From positions 310,001 to 374,000 of the forward strand of contig NZ_JADLQO010000003.1 in NCBI RefSeq assembly GCF_015477775.1: a stretch of 64,000 nt of DNA, in the 5' to 3' direction. Made by a program: the position numbers and the translations under genes. The notes beneath the pieces are model-generated. The model had not been told where the DNA came from. It made no database searches and saw nothing but the letters and a program-made list of their open reading frames with translations. This DNA is from Nocardia abscessus (GTDB lineage: Bacteria > Actinomycetota > Actinomycetes > Mycobacteriales > Mycobacteriaceae). Below, piece after piece: positions 25,985 to 33,507 of this stretch; position 1 is the first letter of the stretch, and each line of letters begins with the position of its first letter.

Positions 25985-26185
25985 CTAGTCGGTAACCTCC
26001 AGTTCGACCAATTGACCTGGGGTAAAGGACTTCTCGCGCCGGTTGGTCTCCACGCCGAAGACCGCGACCACGAGGTCGCCACCCGGCTGGACCACTCCCG
26101 CTTGCGTGAGGGTGCCGTAACCGACGACGGATTCGCCGACGTGATCGGCGAGCTCCGCCGCCGGGATTCGAATTGTCCTGCCCAT
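25985..26185 (-). CDS. Small hypothetical protein, possible membrane-protein regulator-like fold
   Basis: 66 residues: MGRTIRIPAAELADHVGESV, YGTLTQAGVVQPGGDLVVAVFG and a C-terminal FTPGQLVELEVTD. The alternation of short hydrophobic strands suggests a small beta-barrel, but I do not recognise it and no membrane segment is present. AGAGGTG precedes ATG 26185. The open frame running in from the opposite strand is antisense. Convergent with the small two-helix membrane protein gene. Confidence 0.55.
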   Translation of the reverse strand: MGRTIRIPAAELADHVGESVVGYGTLTQAGVVQPGGDLVVAVFGVETNRREKSFTPGQLVELEVTD

Positions 26186-26358
26186 GGGGCACCTCTATCG
26201 GGTCGAAGTGTCACGGCCTGCTGTGTCACTGTTCGCAGAACTCGATCCTAATCCGCTACGGCAGGCGCAGTACCCCCCTCCTGCCGCGGAAACACGCCGG
26301 GGCGCCGGAGGTGTCACAAACTCCACCGTCAGGACGGAATTCCCTGCGCCATAACGAT

Positions 26359-26784
26359 TTACCTTCGCGGCATTGACCGGTTCGTGACCACGGCGAGCGC
26401 GCCGGCGACCTTGGCCCGGAAGTGCGGGCACTCGCGGAAGTCCTCGGCGTCGCAGTCGAGCGCGTGCGAAATGGTCTCCAGCGCTGCGGTGTCCCGGCTG
26501 ATCCGGTGCGCGAGCTGGTCGCGGTGCGCGCGCAGCAGCTCGCGGCGAGCGGTGCGGTCGGATGCCTCGGCGAACAGCGCGGCGAGTTCGTCCAGTGACA
26601 AGCCGACCTGTTTGCCGAGCAGGATCATGGCCACGGTGTCGGCGTCGTCGTCGTGATACCGGCGACGCCCCGCGCCGTCGCGCCGCGGCGCGAGCAGTCC
26701 GACGTCCTCCCAGTGCCGCAGCACATGAGTGGCCAGACCGAACCGCGCCGCGAGCTCACCGATCGACATCTCGCCGCCAGCCAT
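26359..26784 (-). CDS. MerR-family transcriptional regulator
   Basis: 141 residues. N-terminal winged helix-turn-helix of the MerR type (MSIGELAARFGLATHVLRHWEDVGLLAP, GRRRYHDDDADTVAMI), then a coiled dimerisation helix about 80-115 and a C-terminal segment with two cysteines (LDCDAEDFRECPHFR), which could bind a metal or sense redox state. It begins nine bases after the methyltransferase stop on the same strand, so the two are probably co-transcribed. The box TAGAGT six bases before its ATG overlaps the upstream stop codon and may be coincidental. Confidence 0.88.
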   Translation of the reverse strand: MAGGEMSIGELAARFGLATHVLRHWEDVGLLAPRRDGAGRRRYHDDDADTVAMILLGKQVGLSLDELAALFAEASDRTARRELLRAHRDQLAHRISRDTAALETISHALDCDAEDFRECPHFRAKVAGALAVVTNRSMPRR

Positions 26785-26793
26785 ACCCGCACT

Positions 26794-27345
26794 CTAGGCG
26801 GCGCGGGCGGTGAGCCGCGCATACAGCCCGATCGGATGACGCCGCGGGCGTACCGGCTCCCGCCGCACCGTCGCCGCCTCGAAGCAACGGCGCAACGCGC
26901 CGAGTGCGGCCGCCGCGCGCACGAATCGGAAGTCGTAGATCGCCACGGTTCCGCCGGGACGCAGTACGCGCGCCAGCTCCGTGATCCCACGGTCGACCTG
27001 CGGCCACTCGTGCATGCTCAGGCTCGAGACGACCAGGTCGAAGCTGTCGTCGGGGTAGGGGAGCGCGCCGACGTCGCCGACCGAGAGCTCGGCCGCACCC
27101 GACAGCGCCGCCTCGGCGAGATCGATCATGTGCGGCGACAGGTCGACGCCGTGCAGCCGCAGATCGGGTCGCCGAGAAGCCAACTGCCCCAGCAGCTTTC
27201 CCGGACCGGCCCCGACATCGAGCACCCACGCGCCGGGTCGGGCGGCCGCGTCGATGTCGGTGGCGATGTGGCGATACAGGCCACCGAGCAGACGAGTCGC
27301 CCGCTGGTCGTAGCCCCGGCTCTGCTTTTCTCCGAACGTTGTCAT
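26794..27345 (-). CDS. Class I SAM-dependent methyltransferase
   Basis: 183 residues, methyltransferase type 11 fold: VLDVGAGPGKLLGQLA (SAM site), GVDLSPHMIDLA, LPYPDDSFDLVVSSLSMHEW, and LARVLRPGGTVAIYDFRF. The substrate is unknown; the small size and layout fit the UbiE/Coq5-like group acting on small molecules. ATG 27345 follows GAGGAGAGG; the longer frame to 27528 lacks a start signal. First gene of a two-gene unit with merR, which is probably its regulator. Confidence 0.87.
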   Translation of the reverse strand: MTTFGEKQSRGYDQRATRLLGGLYRHIATDIDAAARPGAWVLDVGAGPGKLLGQLASRRPDLRLHGVDLSPHMIDLAEAALSGAAELSVGDVGALPYPDDSFDLVVSSLSMHEWPQVDRGITELARVLRPGGTVAIYDFRFVRAAAALGALRRCFEAATVRREPVRPRRHPIGLYARLTARAA

Positions 27346-27494
27346 GGTTGCCTCTCCTCGTTGTGCGCTCAGCTTGCGAGTTGAGGTCGACCTGAAGTCA
27401 AGCGACTCGGGGAGCCTTCCGGTGCGCTGCCGGATCGAGGGGAATCCCACCGGCGGCACACCGACCATGGCAGTTCGAGCCCGAGCAGCCCGAG

Positions 27495-28253
27495 TTACGG
27501 CTGGACGGGATATTTCCGGTCGAGCCATTGCCCGAATGTCGGCCCGGCGATGATCGCATCGGGTCCGGGCAAGAGGGCGCCACCGGCCTGCAATTCGTGA
27601 TTCGGGTCGTCGGTGTCGACGATCTCTTCCACCCGGGCCGGTTCACCCCGTCGCGCCGCCACTTCGGCCGCGGCCGCGGCGAGGTCGAATTCTTCCGGCC
27701 CGGCGATCTCGGTCGACTCGGGCGCGGTCGGCGAGACGGCCGAGTCGGCCAGTTGCTCGGCGACCGTGCGGGCAGCGACGAGCTGCGCCCGGTACTTCGG
27801 GACGTATGCCGTGTCGCCGCGGGTCGTCCAGTCGAGCATCATCTCGGTGAATTCGTGGAATTGCGCCGCGCGCAGGATGCGCACAGGCACCGGACCTCGG
27901 CGGTAGGCGTGTTCTTGTGCCAGTTTCCCGGCATAGTGCCCCGCGGTGAATCGGTCGATGCCGATGATGGAGATCAGGGCGATTCGCTGCACCCCGGCAG
28001 CGGCGGCCTCGCGTTGCACATTCTCCGCGATCGTGCGGAAGAAATCGGTCACCGCTTCGGTGTCGGTAGTTGTCGCGTTGACCGCGTCCACCACGGCATC
28101 CACGCCGGCCAGCGCTCGAGCCAAGCCGTCGCCGGTGTAGACGTCCACACCGGCCGATCGGGCAATGGGGACGACGTCGTGGCCCCGGCTCGCCAGGACG
28201 TCGATCACATCCCGGCCGATCAGTCCGCTTGCTCCGATGACTGCTACTCGCAT
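27495..28253 (-). CDS. NmrA/SDR-like NAD(P)-binding protein
   Basis: 252 residues. Atypical short-chain dehydrogenase: MRVAVIGASGLIGRDVIDVL (GxxGxxG dinucleotide site), VDAVVDAVNAT, IALISIIGIDRF, HYAGKLAQEHAYR (YxxxK with Tyr and Lys), and VRILRAAQFHEFTEMMLDW. It resembles NAD(P)H-binding NmrA-like proteins and putative quinone oxidoreductase-like SDRs. ATG 28253 follows GAGGAAGG. The methyltransferase gene follows on the same strand; its start is 149 bases after this stop, so co-transcription is possible. Confidence 0.84.
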   Translation of the reverse strand: MRVAVIGASGLIGRDVIDVLASRGHDVVPIARSAGVDVYTGDGLARALAGVDAVVDAVNATTTDTEAVTDFFRTIAENVQREAAAAGVQRIALISIIGIDRFTAGHYAGKLAQEHAYRRGPVPVRILRAAQFHEFTEMMLDWTTRGDTAYVPKYRAQLVAARTVAEQLADSAVSPTAPESTEIAGPEEFDLAAAAAEVAARRGEPARVEEIVDTDDPNHELQAGGALLPGPDAIIAGPTFGQWLDRKYPVQP

Positions 28254-28470
28254 CGCAACCTTCCTCTACTCAGTGGTCCGGTGAGTAGACGAAGTAGGCA
28301 CGGCCGGTGTGACAAGATCGGGTTCCGAGCACAGCCGCGCCGCATCGGTCGATCCACGCGCGGCGGCAACCGCTCGGTTTGTGCTTTTCAGACGTCGAGT
28401 TCGGGTGCGCGTCGGCGACCTACCCGGCACAGCGCCGGCCCGGACTCGGGCGAAGACATCGAACAGTTAC

Positions 28471-28501
28471 GTGCGGCCGCCCTCGATCGGTGCGGCCGCA
28501 C
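28471..28501 (-). terminator. Hairpin after the small secreted peptide gene
   Basis: Perfect 10-base stem GTGCGGCCGC / GCGGCCGCAC (28471-28480 and 28492-28501), 11-base loop, nine bases after the stop of the minus-strand gene. No U-tract follows. Confidence 0.5.
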
Positions 28502-28509
28502 TGTAGGGC

Positions 28510-28677
28510 TCAAATGCACCAAACGGCGCTTCCGAGCGGAATGCAAAGAACGACCGAGCCCCACACCGGCGTCGCCGCGTCCGATGGCGTTTCGGCGGAA
28601 GCGGCGGGAGCCGCGATGACACCCACGGACAGGGCCATTGCGGTCGCGGCGAGGATTTTCGTAATTTTCATGGACAT
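28510..28677 (-). CDS. Very small secreted peptide
   Basis: 55 residues. Clear signal peptide: MSMKITK, hydrophobic core ILAATAMALSVGVIAAP, and cleavage site ASA before ET. The mature peptide would be only about 27 residues (ETPSDAATPVWGSVV ... AVWCI), with two cysteines (LCIPLG and WCI) that could form one disulfide. ATG 28677 follows GAAGGATG. I do not recognise it. Exported mini-proteins of this shape occur in Nocardia and Rhodococcus with unknown roles. Confidence 0.65.
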   Translation of the reverse strand: MSMKITKILAATAMALSVGVIAAPAASAETPSDAATPVWGSVVLCIPLGSAVWCI

Positions 28678-29180
28678 TTGTACATCCTTCGACTCGAGTG
28701 AAATCTCTAACTCATGGATTTCATAGTTCACCCATAGGGCGGTGAGCACCAGGCAAAGAAATGTCAAGTTCCCCGGTATTGCGTAACAGGAGGATCACCG
28801 GTGGTGCTCTTTCCGGGGCATCGGCGGCGAATCGGGGTCGAAAACATACCGCAGGTTGCCTTGTCCCCCGGTCACTACCCAAATTTGCGCCTCGGGCGCT
28901 GCTGAAGCGTCTTTGCCCAACGGATACCCGGTCTCGTATGGTACGGGCAACCGCTGTCGTGGGCCGCCGCCGACGCGCCGTCGATTACCTTTCGGGTCGA
29001 GCGCGAACGCCGGTCGGTAACGGTGATCGTTACGTCCGACCAGGACCGCCGCGTCGAATGCACGCGGGTAAAGGCGCTGGCCGGGCGTTGCCGGGCGCGC
29101 GGTGGGCCGAGGCCGGACACTTCCCACTGGAGGTGAGCTTTGCCCGAATTGGGGCAGTGATCCGGCCCTAAACTGAGCGA
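28678..29180. other. Intergenic region, with one doubtful open frame
   Basis: About 500 bases with no secure gene. A minus-strand open frame 28795-29193 is listed separately as doubtful. AT content rises near 28700-28780 (upstream of the secreted peptide gene), where its promoter probably lies. Confidence 0.4.
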
Positions 29181-29193
29181 ATGGTGCAGCCAA
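28795..29193 (-). CDS. Doubtful open frame, possible decayed or foreign gene
   Basis: 132 codons, weak third-position bias and several codons rare in the neighbouring genes (GTA, ATT, TCA, CGA). The C-terminal half reads protein-like (RNDHRYRPAFALDPKGN, EAQIWVVTGGQGNLRYVFDP), but the frame overlaps the promoter and first codons of the divergent gene at 29181. It has no ribosome site, and no family is recognised. It may be a gene remnant. Confidence 0.2.
   Translation of the reverse strand: MAAPFAQFRAGSLPQFGQSSPPVGSVRPRPTARPATPGQRLYPRAFDAAVLVGRNDHRYRPAFALDPKGNRRRVGGGPRQRLPVPYETGYPLGKDASAAPEAQIWVVTGGQGNLRYVFDPDSPPMPRKEHHR
29169..29174 (+). promoter_or_regulatory. Leaderless -10 box of the membrane protein gene at 29181
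   Basis: TAAACT, six bases, then ATG 29181; no ribosome site and no clear -35. Confidence 0.45.
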
Positions 29194-29945
29194 CGCCCTG
29201 GCAGTCGAACAAAACTGGAGACGGCCGGTCCGCCCAGCAGGATCAGGCGGAGGGCGGCATCGCCCCCGTTAGTCCGCAGGCAATTCGGGCTGCGCTGCGC
29301 GGATATTGGGGCTACGCGTGGGCCGCCGTCGGTAGTCTCGTGACGCTCTTTTTGCTGTTCCAGCCTTGGATCACCGCCGCGGGCGCCGACGGCAGGGTCA
29401 GCTCCACCGCGTTCGGCCGGATGGAGATCACCACGCGCTTCCTGAACGCCTGGTCGGCGTCGAAGCCGCGCACGCCCCACATCACCGGTTTCTGGGCCCT
29501 GCTGGCCTGTGCCGCCATCGTGATCGCCATCTTGGCGATCCTGATCAACCTACGCCTGCGCATCGAGGCACTCAGTCGATTGGCGACGATAGCCACGTTG
29601 GTCACCTCGCTGTTCGTGCTGTTCACCGTGCTCTACATCAACAGCAAGGGCCCGGAGTTGAAGGCGATGGTGGGGCGCAGTTCGGATCTGGGCGGACAAG
29701 TCGGATCGCTCATCAACTGGGCCTTCGGCAACGGCAAACTCGTCGTGCCGGGCATCGGGCAGGTCGCGTATACGTCCGCGGGTCTCACGCCTTGGGCGCT
29801 GCTGGCCGGTGCGACGTCGCTCGCCTCGTCCGTCGCCGCTGTCACGCAGTGGATCCGCAACAGGTCCGGCGGTCTCTTCCACCTGCCGTGGCGCATCAAC
29901 GTCGTCTCGTCGAAGCGGCCTGCCGACGCCGACGACGCGGACTGA
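29181..29945 (+). CDS. Hypothetical four-helix membrane protein
   Basis: 254 residues. A polar N-terminus of about 40 residues, then membrane segments near 47-65 (VGSLVTLFLLFQPWITAAG), 106-124 (FWALLACAAIVIAILAIL), 133-152 (ATLVTSLFVLFTVLYIN) and 200-225. The region between segments 1 and 2 carries a Ser/Thr-rich external loop. The cytosolic tail is basic, then acidic. No catalytic motif or known family was recognised. The start lies six bases after TAAACT with no ribosome site, a leaderless pattern. The flavin monooxygenase gene follows on the same strand after 80 bases. Confidence 0.75.
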   Translation: MVQPTPWQSNKTGDGRSAQQDQAEGGIAPVSPQAIRAALRGYWGYAWAAVGSLVTLFLLFQPWITAAGADGRVSSTAFGRMEITTRFLNAWSASKPRTPHITGFWALLACAAIVIAILAILINLRLRIEALSRLATIATLVTSLFVLFTVLYINSKGPELKAMVGRSSDLGGQVGSLINWAFGNGKLVVPGIGQVAYTSAGLTPWALLAGATSLASSVAAVTQWIRNRSGGLFHLPWRINVVSSKRPADADDAD

Positions 29946-30025
29946 TCCGCGCAAGCTGCACCAGGGCGGGCCGGAGTAGACTCGCCCGAATCACCGTATG
30001 AGTACGCAGTCCGAGGCGGTATCGC

Positions 30026-31642
30026 ATGGTCGGCACAGAGGTACTCATCGTCGGCGCGGGCCCGGTCGGACTGACCGCGGCGATCGAGTTGGCCCGGCGC
30101 GGTGTCGCCTGCCGGATCGTGGACGCGCTGCTCGAACCGCCCCGCTATGCGAAGGCCGTGGGAATCCAGCCACGAACGCTGGAGGTGTTCGAAGGTCTGG
30201 GCGTGCTGCGCCGGATCCTCGACGCGGCAATCCAGTTGCGCGGCCAGTTGGTCTACGTGAACGGCGCCGAGGTGGCCAGGACGGAACTGACGCTGCCCGC
30301 TGACGTGCCCTACGCATTCGTCGGGCTACCGCAGTACGTGACCGAGCGAATACTCCGGGAGCGTTTGGCGGAAACCGGCACCCGCATCGAGCGCGCCACC
30401 GAACTCACGACTTTCGACCAGGACGACAACGGTGTGCGTGCCGTGCTCAGCGCGGCGGACGGTGAGCACTGCGTCGACGCGCAGTTCCTGATCGGCTGCG
30501 ACGGCGCGCACAGCGTCGTCCGCAAGACGCTGGGCCTGGCTTTCCAGGGCGCGGCGTTCACCGAGCAGTACATGCTCGGCGATGTCGAACTCGATTGGTC
30601 GCTACCGCCCGGCTACGGGATCCGGTCGATGCATCGGACCGAGGACGGCGCCGACGACTTGCTGGTGTGCATACCGCTGCCGGGACGTGGCCGCTATCGG
30701 GTGTCGATGCTGGTCCCCGACGAACTCCGCAGCGCGGAAACCCGCGACCCCGACGAGCTCGGGCACGGGTTCGAACGCGGACCGGCGCCGCAGCTGCGAC
30801 ATATCCAGCAGGTTCTCGATCGCCTCGCGCCCGAGCCGGCCACCGCGTCGAACCTGCGGTGGTCGTCGGTCTTCCGGATCAGTCACCGGATCGTCGATTC
30901 GTATTCGCGCGGAAGGGTTTTCGTGGCCGGCGACGCGGCGCACATTCACCCGCCCACCGGTGCGCAAGGAATGAACACCGGTATCCAGGACGCGCACAAC
31001 CTCGCGTGGAAGCTCGCACTGGCGATCAGCGGCGACAGTTCGCCCCACCTGCTGGACAGTTACGACGCCGAACGCAGGCCGGTCGGCGCAGAGGTGGTCG
31101 GGCGGACCGTGCGCAGTGCAAGGGAGGGCATCGGGGCCGGCGAATCGGACCCGGATCTCGTCATCCGGCGAGAGGCCCAGCTGCTGATCGACTACGGCGA
31201 CAGCCCGATCGTCGCGCGCACGGCCGACGGCGCGGCGGGTCCGTGGGCGGGCGTACGCGCCCCCGACGCCACGGGCTTGAGCCGTGACGCGGTCACCTTC
31301 CCGATCCGCCTGTTCTCTTTGCTCGGCCGGACCAACCACACCCTGCTCCTCTACGCCGACGACAGCACCGCAACCGACATCGGGACACTGGAGGAGCTCG
31401 CCGACACGGCCCGCCGGAGGGCGCACAGGCGGCTGGACGTGTACCTTCTCGCCGCGCCCGGCACCCGGGTCGAGGAGACGCTGCTGCCGGTCGTCCGGGA
31501 TGGTGACGGCAATTTCGCCAAGGCTTACGGCGCTACCGGCGGAGCCGTCTATGTGGTGCGTCCCGACGGATATCTCGGCTATGCACGGCACCGAGCCGCC
31601 GCGAACGACCTGGCGAACTACCTCGCCGCCACCTTCCGCTGA
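30026..31642 (+). CDS. Class A FAD-dependent aromatic hydroxylase
   Basis: 538 residues. Flavin monooxygenase of the PHBH type: FAD site VLIVGAGPVGLTAAIELARRG, the DG motif FLIGCDGAHSVVRKTLGL, and the GD motif RVFVAGDAAHIHPPTGAQGMNTGIQDAHNLAWKL (second FAD site). The C-terminal 150 residues form the thioredoxin-like domain seen in phenol hydroxylase and polyketide hydroxylases such as the rifampicin/tetracycline group. It hydroxylates an aromatic compound with NADPH and O2; the substrate is unknown. GAGGCGG precedes ATG 30026. An alpha/beta hydrolase gene follows 98 bases downstream on the same strand. Confidence 0.88.
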   Translation: MVGTEVLIVGAGPVGLTAAIELARRGVACRIVDALLEPPRYAKAVGIQPRTLEVFEGLGVLRRILDAAIQLRGQLVYVNGAEVARTELTLPADVPYAFVGLPQYVTERILRERLAETGTRIERATELTTFDQDDNGVRAVLSAADGEHCVDAQFLIGCDGAHSVVRKTLGLAFQGAAFTEQYMLGDVELDWSLPPGYGIRSMHRTEDGADDLLVCIPLPGRGRYRVSMLVPDELRSAETRDPDELGHGFERGPAPQLRHIQQVLDRLAPEPATASNLRWSSVFRISHRIVDSYSRGRVFVAGDAAHIHPPTGAQGMNTGIQDAHNLAWKLALAISGDSSPHLLDSYDAERRPVGAEVVGRTVRSAREGIGAGESDPDLVIRREAQLLIDYGDSPIVARTADGAAGPWAGVRAPDATGLSRDAVTFPIRLFSLLGRTNHTLLLYADDSTATDIGTLEELADTARRRAHRRLDVYLLAAPGTRVEETLLPVVRDGDGNFAKAYGATGGAVYVVRPDGYLGYARHRAAANDLANYLAATFR

Positions 31643-31740
31643 ACGCCGTTCGGTGCGCCGGTTCCAGCCGTACCCCGATCCGATCCCCCTCTTGCGCATT
31701 CCGGACCTGATCGGGTACGCCAGATATCAGGAGGTGTTCG

Positions 31741-32409
31741 ATGCCGTCCGCACCCCGGTCCCCGACGCGGACAGAAGAGGTCATCGTGCCGGCCGAACGC
31801 ACCCGGCTGGCCGGGATACTGGCTGTGCCACCGGACGGGACCGCCTTGATCGCCTTCGCACATGGCAGCGGCAGCGGCAGGCGCAGCCCGAGGAACCGGT
31901 TCGTCGCCGAGGTTCTCAACCGTGCCGGGTTCGCGACGATGCTGGTCGATCTGCTGACCGTCGAGGAGGAGGGCGACCGCGCGCATGTCTTCGACATCGA
32001 GCTGCTCGCTGGCCGCCTGGTCGAGGTGACGCGCTGGCTACGGACCCGGCCGGACCTCGGCGGCCTGCCCACCGGATATTTCGGTGCGAGCACCGGGGCG
32101 GGCGCCGCGCTGTGGGCGGCGACCGAGCCGGGTACCGAGATCGCGGCGGTGGTCTCGCGGGGCGGTCGGCCGGACCTGGCCGGTCCGCGGTTGAGTTCGG
32201 TCCGCGCACCGACACTGCTCATCGTGGGCGGTAACGACAAATGGGTGCTGGGGGTCAATCGGGAGGCTCAGCTACGGATGCCATGTCCGAGCGAACTCGA
32301 CATCGTCCCCGGCGCGACTCACCTGTTCGAGGAGACCGGCGCGCTCGAACAAGTCGCCGACCTGGCCGCCCAGTGGTTCCACCGCCATCTCACCGCCGTG
32401 CCGCACTGA
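31741..32409 (+). CDS. Dienelactone hydrolase-like alpha/beta hydrolase
   Basis: 222 residues. Alpha/beta hydrolase: oxyanion segment AFAHGSGSGRRSPRN, nucleophile Ser in FGASTGAGAAL (GxSxG), acid in VGGNDKWVL, and catalytic His in GATHLFEE. Best match is the small dienelactone hydrolase/KANL3-Tex30-like group, frequently annotated as phosphoribosyltransferase-fused hydrolase when longer. The exact substrate is unknown. The stop overlaps the end of the convergent CapA gene by 20 bases. The hydroxylase upstream on the same strand suggests a role in aromatic degradation or modification. Confidence 0.84.
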   Translation: MPSAPRSPTRTEEVIVPAERTRLAGILAVPPDGTALIAFAHGSGSGRRSPRNRFVAEVLNRAGFATMLVDLLTVEEEGDRAHVFDIELLAGRLVEVTRWLRTRPDLGGLPTGYFGASTGAGAALWAATEPGTEIAAVVSRGGRPDLAGPRLSSVRAPTLLIVGGNDKWVLGVNREAQLRMPCPSELDIVPGATHLFEETGALEQVADLAAQWFHRHLTAVPH

Positions 32410-33493
32410 ACACCACCGGCAGATCGTCGGGCCGAGGGGCGACGCGGGTGCCGAAGCCCCGGCTGATGTCCTCGATCTTTTCGCAGAGCCAGCGGGATTC
32501 GCTGCGCGGAGCCCACTCCAGGCGCATGTGCCGCTCCCGCAGCGGAATCAGCCGGACTTCCGCCGAGCCGGGGTCGATGCACACCAGATACAGCGGATGC
32601 AGATCGGTGTGGTAGCGCTCGTGGCCGCGGATGCCTTCGTAGTCGTCGATGACGTCGCCGCAGCCGTACAGGATCGGTTTGCCGCGGTAGATCTCGATCG
32701 GACGCGGATGATGCGCGGAGTGCCCGTGCACCAGATCGACTCCGGCGTCGATCAATCGGTGCGCGAACTGCGTCTCGGTGCGCGCGACTTCGTAGCCCCA
32801 GTTCGGCCCCCAATGCACCGAGACGATGCCGATATCGTTGTCGCGCTTGTACGCCGACATCTCGGCCGCGACTTCCTCGGCCGCCACGGCGCCGGGCGAG
32901 TAGCCCACCCGCCACAGCCCCGGCCTGTCGCGCCGTGCCGACCATGCCTCCGGAACCCCGCTCGAACCGGCCGCGACGGAGAGGATCACCACGCGGCGCC
33001 CGTCGGCGAGTTCCACTGTGGCAGGCGCGCGCGCACCCGCGAGGTCGGCCCCTGCGCCGGCATGGGCGATGCTGGCGGCGTCGAGCGCGTCGAGCGTGTC
33101 GGCCATCCCGGGAAGACCGAAATCGAGGACGTGATTGTTGGCCAGCGCGCAGACGACCGGTGCGATCGCGGTCAGCGCGGGCACGTTGTCCGGATGCATC
33201 CGGTAATGGATGCCTTTGGCGGGGGCGAACGCGCCGTCGGCGGTGATCGAAGTCTCCAGGTTGAGCAACCGCACCTCGGGGTCGATCCGGGCGAGGATCG
33301 GCAGGACATCACCCCACAGTTGCCGGTAATCGACCGGATGGGTGAACTCGCCGTACGCGCGTTCGGCCAGCTCGACGTAGGTCCGCGCGTCGTTGACATA
33401 TCGTTCGCGCAGCCTCGGGTCGCCGGGATGCGGCAGAATCTGGTCCACACCTCGACCCAGCATGACGTCGCCGCCCAGCAGCACCGTCGCCAT
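32390..33493 (-). CDS. CapA-family metallophosphoesterase-like protein
   Basis: 367 residues, PGA_cap/CapA domain of the calcineurin-like phosphoesterase superfamily. Signature segments: LLGGDVMLGRGVD, RLLNLETSIT, ALANNHVLDFG, VVSVHWGPNWGYE-type and HGHSAHHPRPIEIYRGKPILYGCGD. CapA participates in poly-gamma-glutamate export in Bacillus, but the superfamily is broad and no capBC genes are present here. ATG 33493 was chosen (MATVLLGGD) over in-frame starts up to 33553. There is no signal peptide, so it is probably cytosolic. It lies just downstream (14 bases) of the HypX-like gene on the same strand, likely one transcription unit. Confidence 0.82.
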   Translation of the reverse strand: MATVLLGGDVMLGRGVDQILPHPGDPRLRERYVNDARTYVELAERAYGEFTHPVDYRQLWGDVLPILARIDPEVRLLNLETSITADGAFAPAKGIHYRMHPDNVPALTAIAPVVCALANNHVLDFGLPGMADTLDALDAASIAHAGAGADLAGARAPATVELADGRRVVILSVAAGSSGVPEAWSARRDRPGLWRVGYSPGAVAAEEVAAEMSAYKRDNDIGIVSVHWGPNWGYEVARTETQFAHRLIDAGVDLVHGHSAHHPRPIEIYRGKPILYGCGDVIDDYEGIRGHERYHTDLHPLYLVCIDPGSAEVRLIPLRERHMRLEWAPRSESRWLCEKIEDISRGFGTRVAPRPDDLPVVFSAARR

Positions 33494-33507
33494 ACATCCA
33501 TTGTCGA

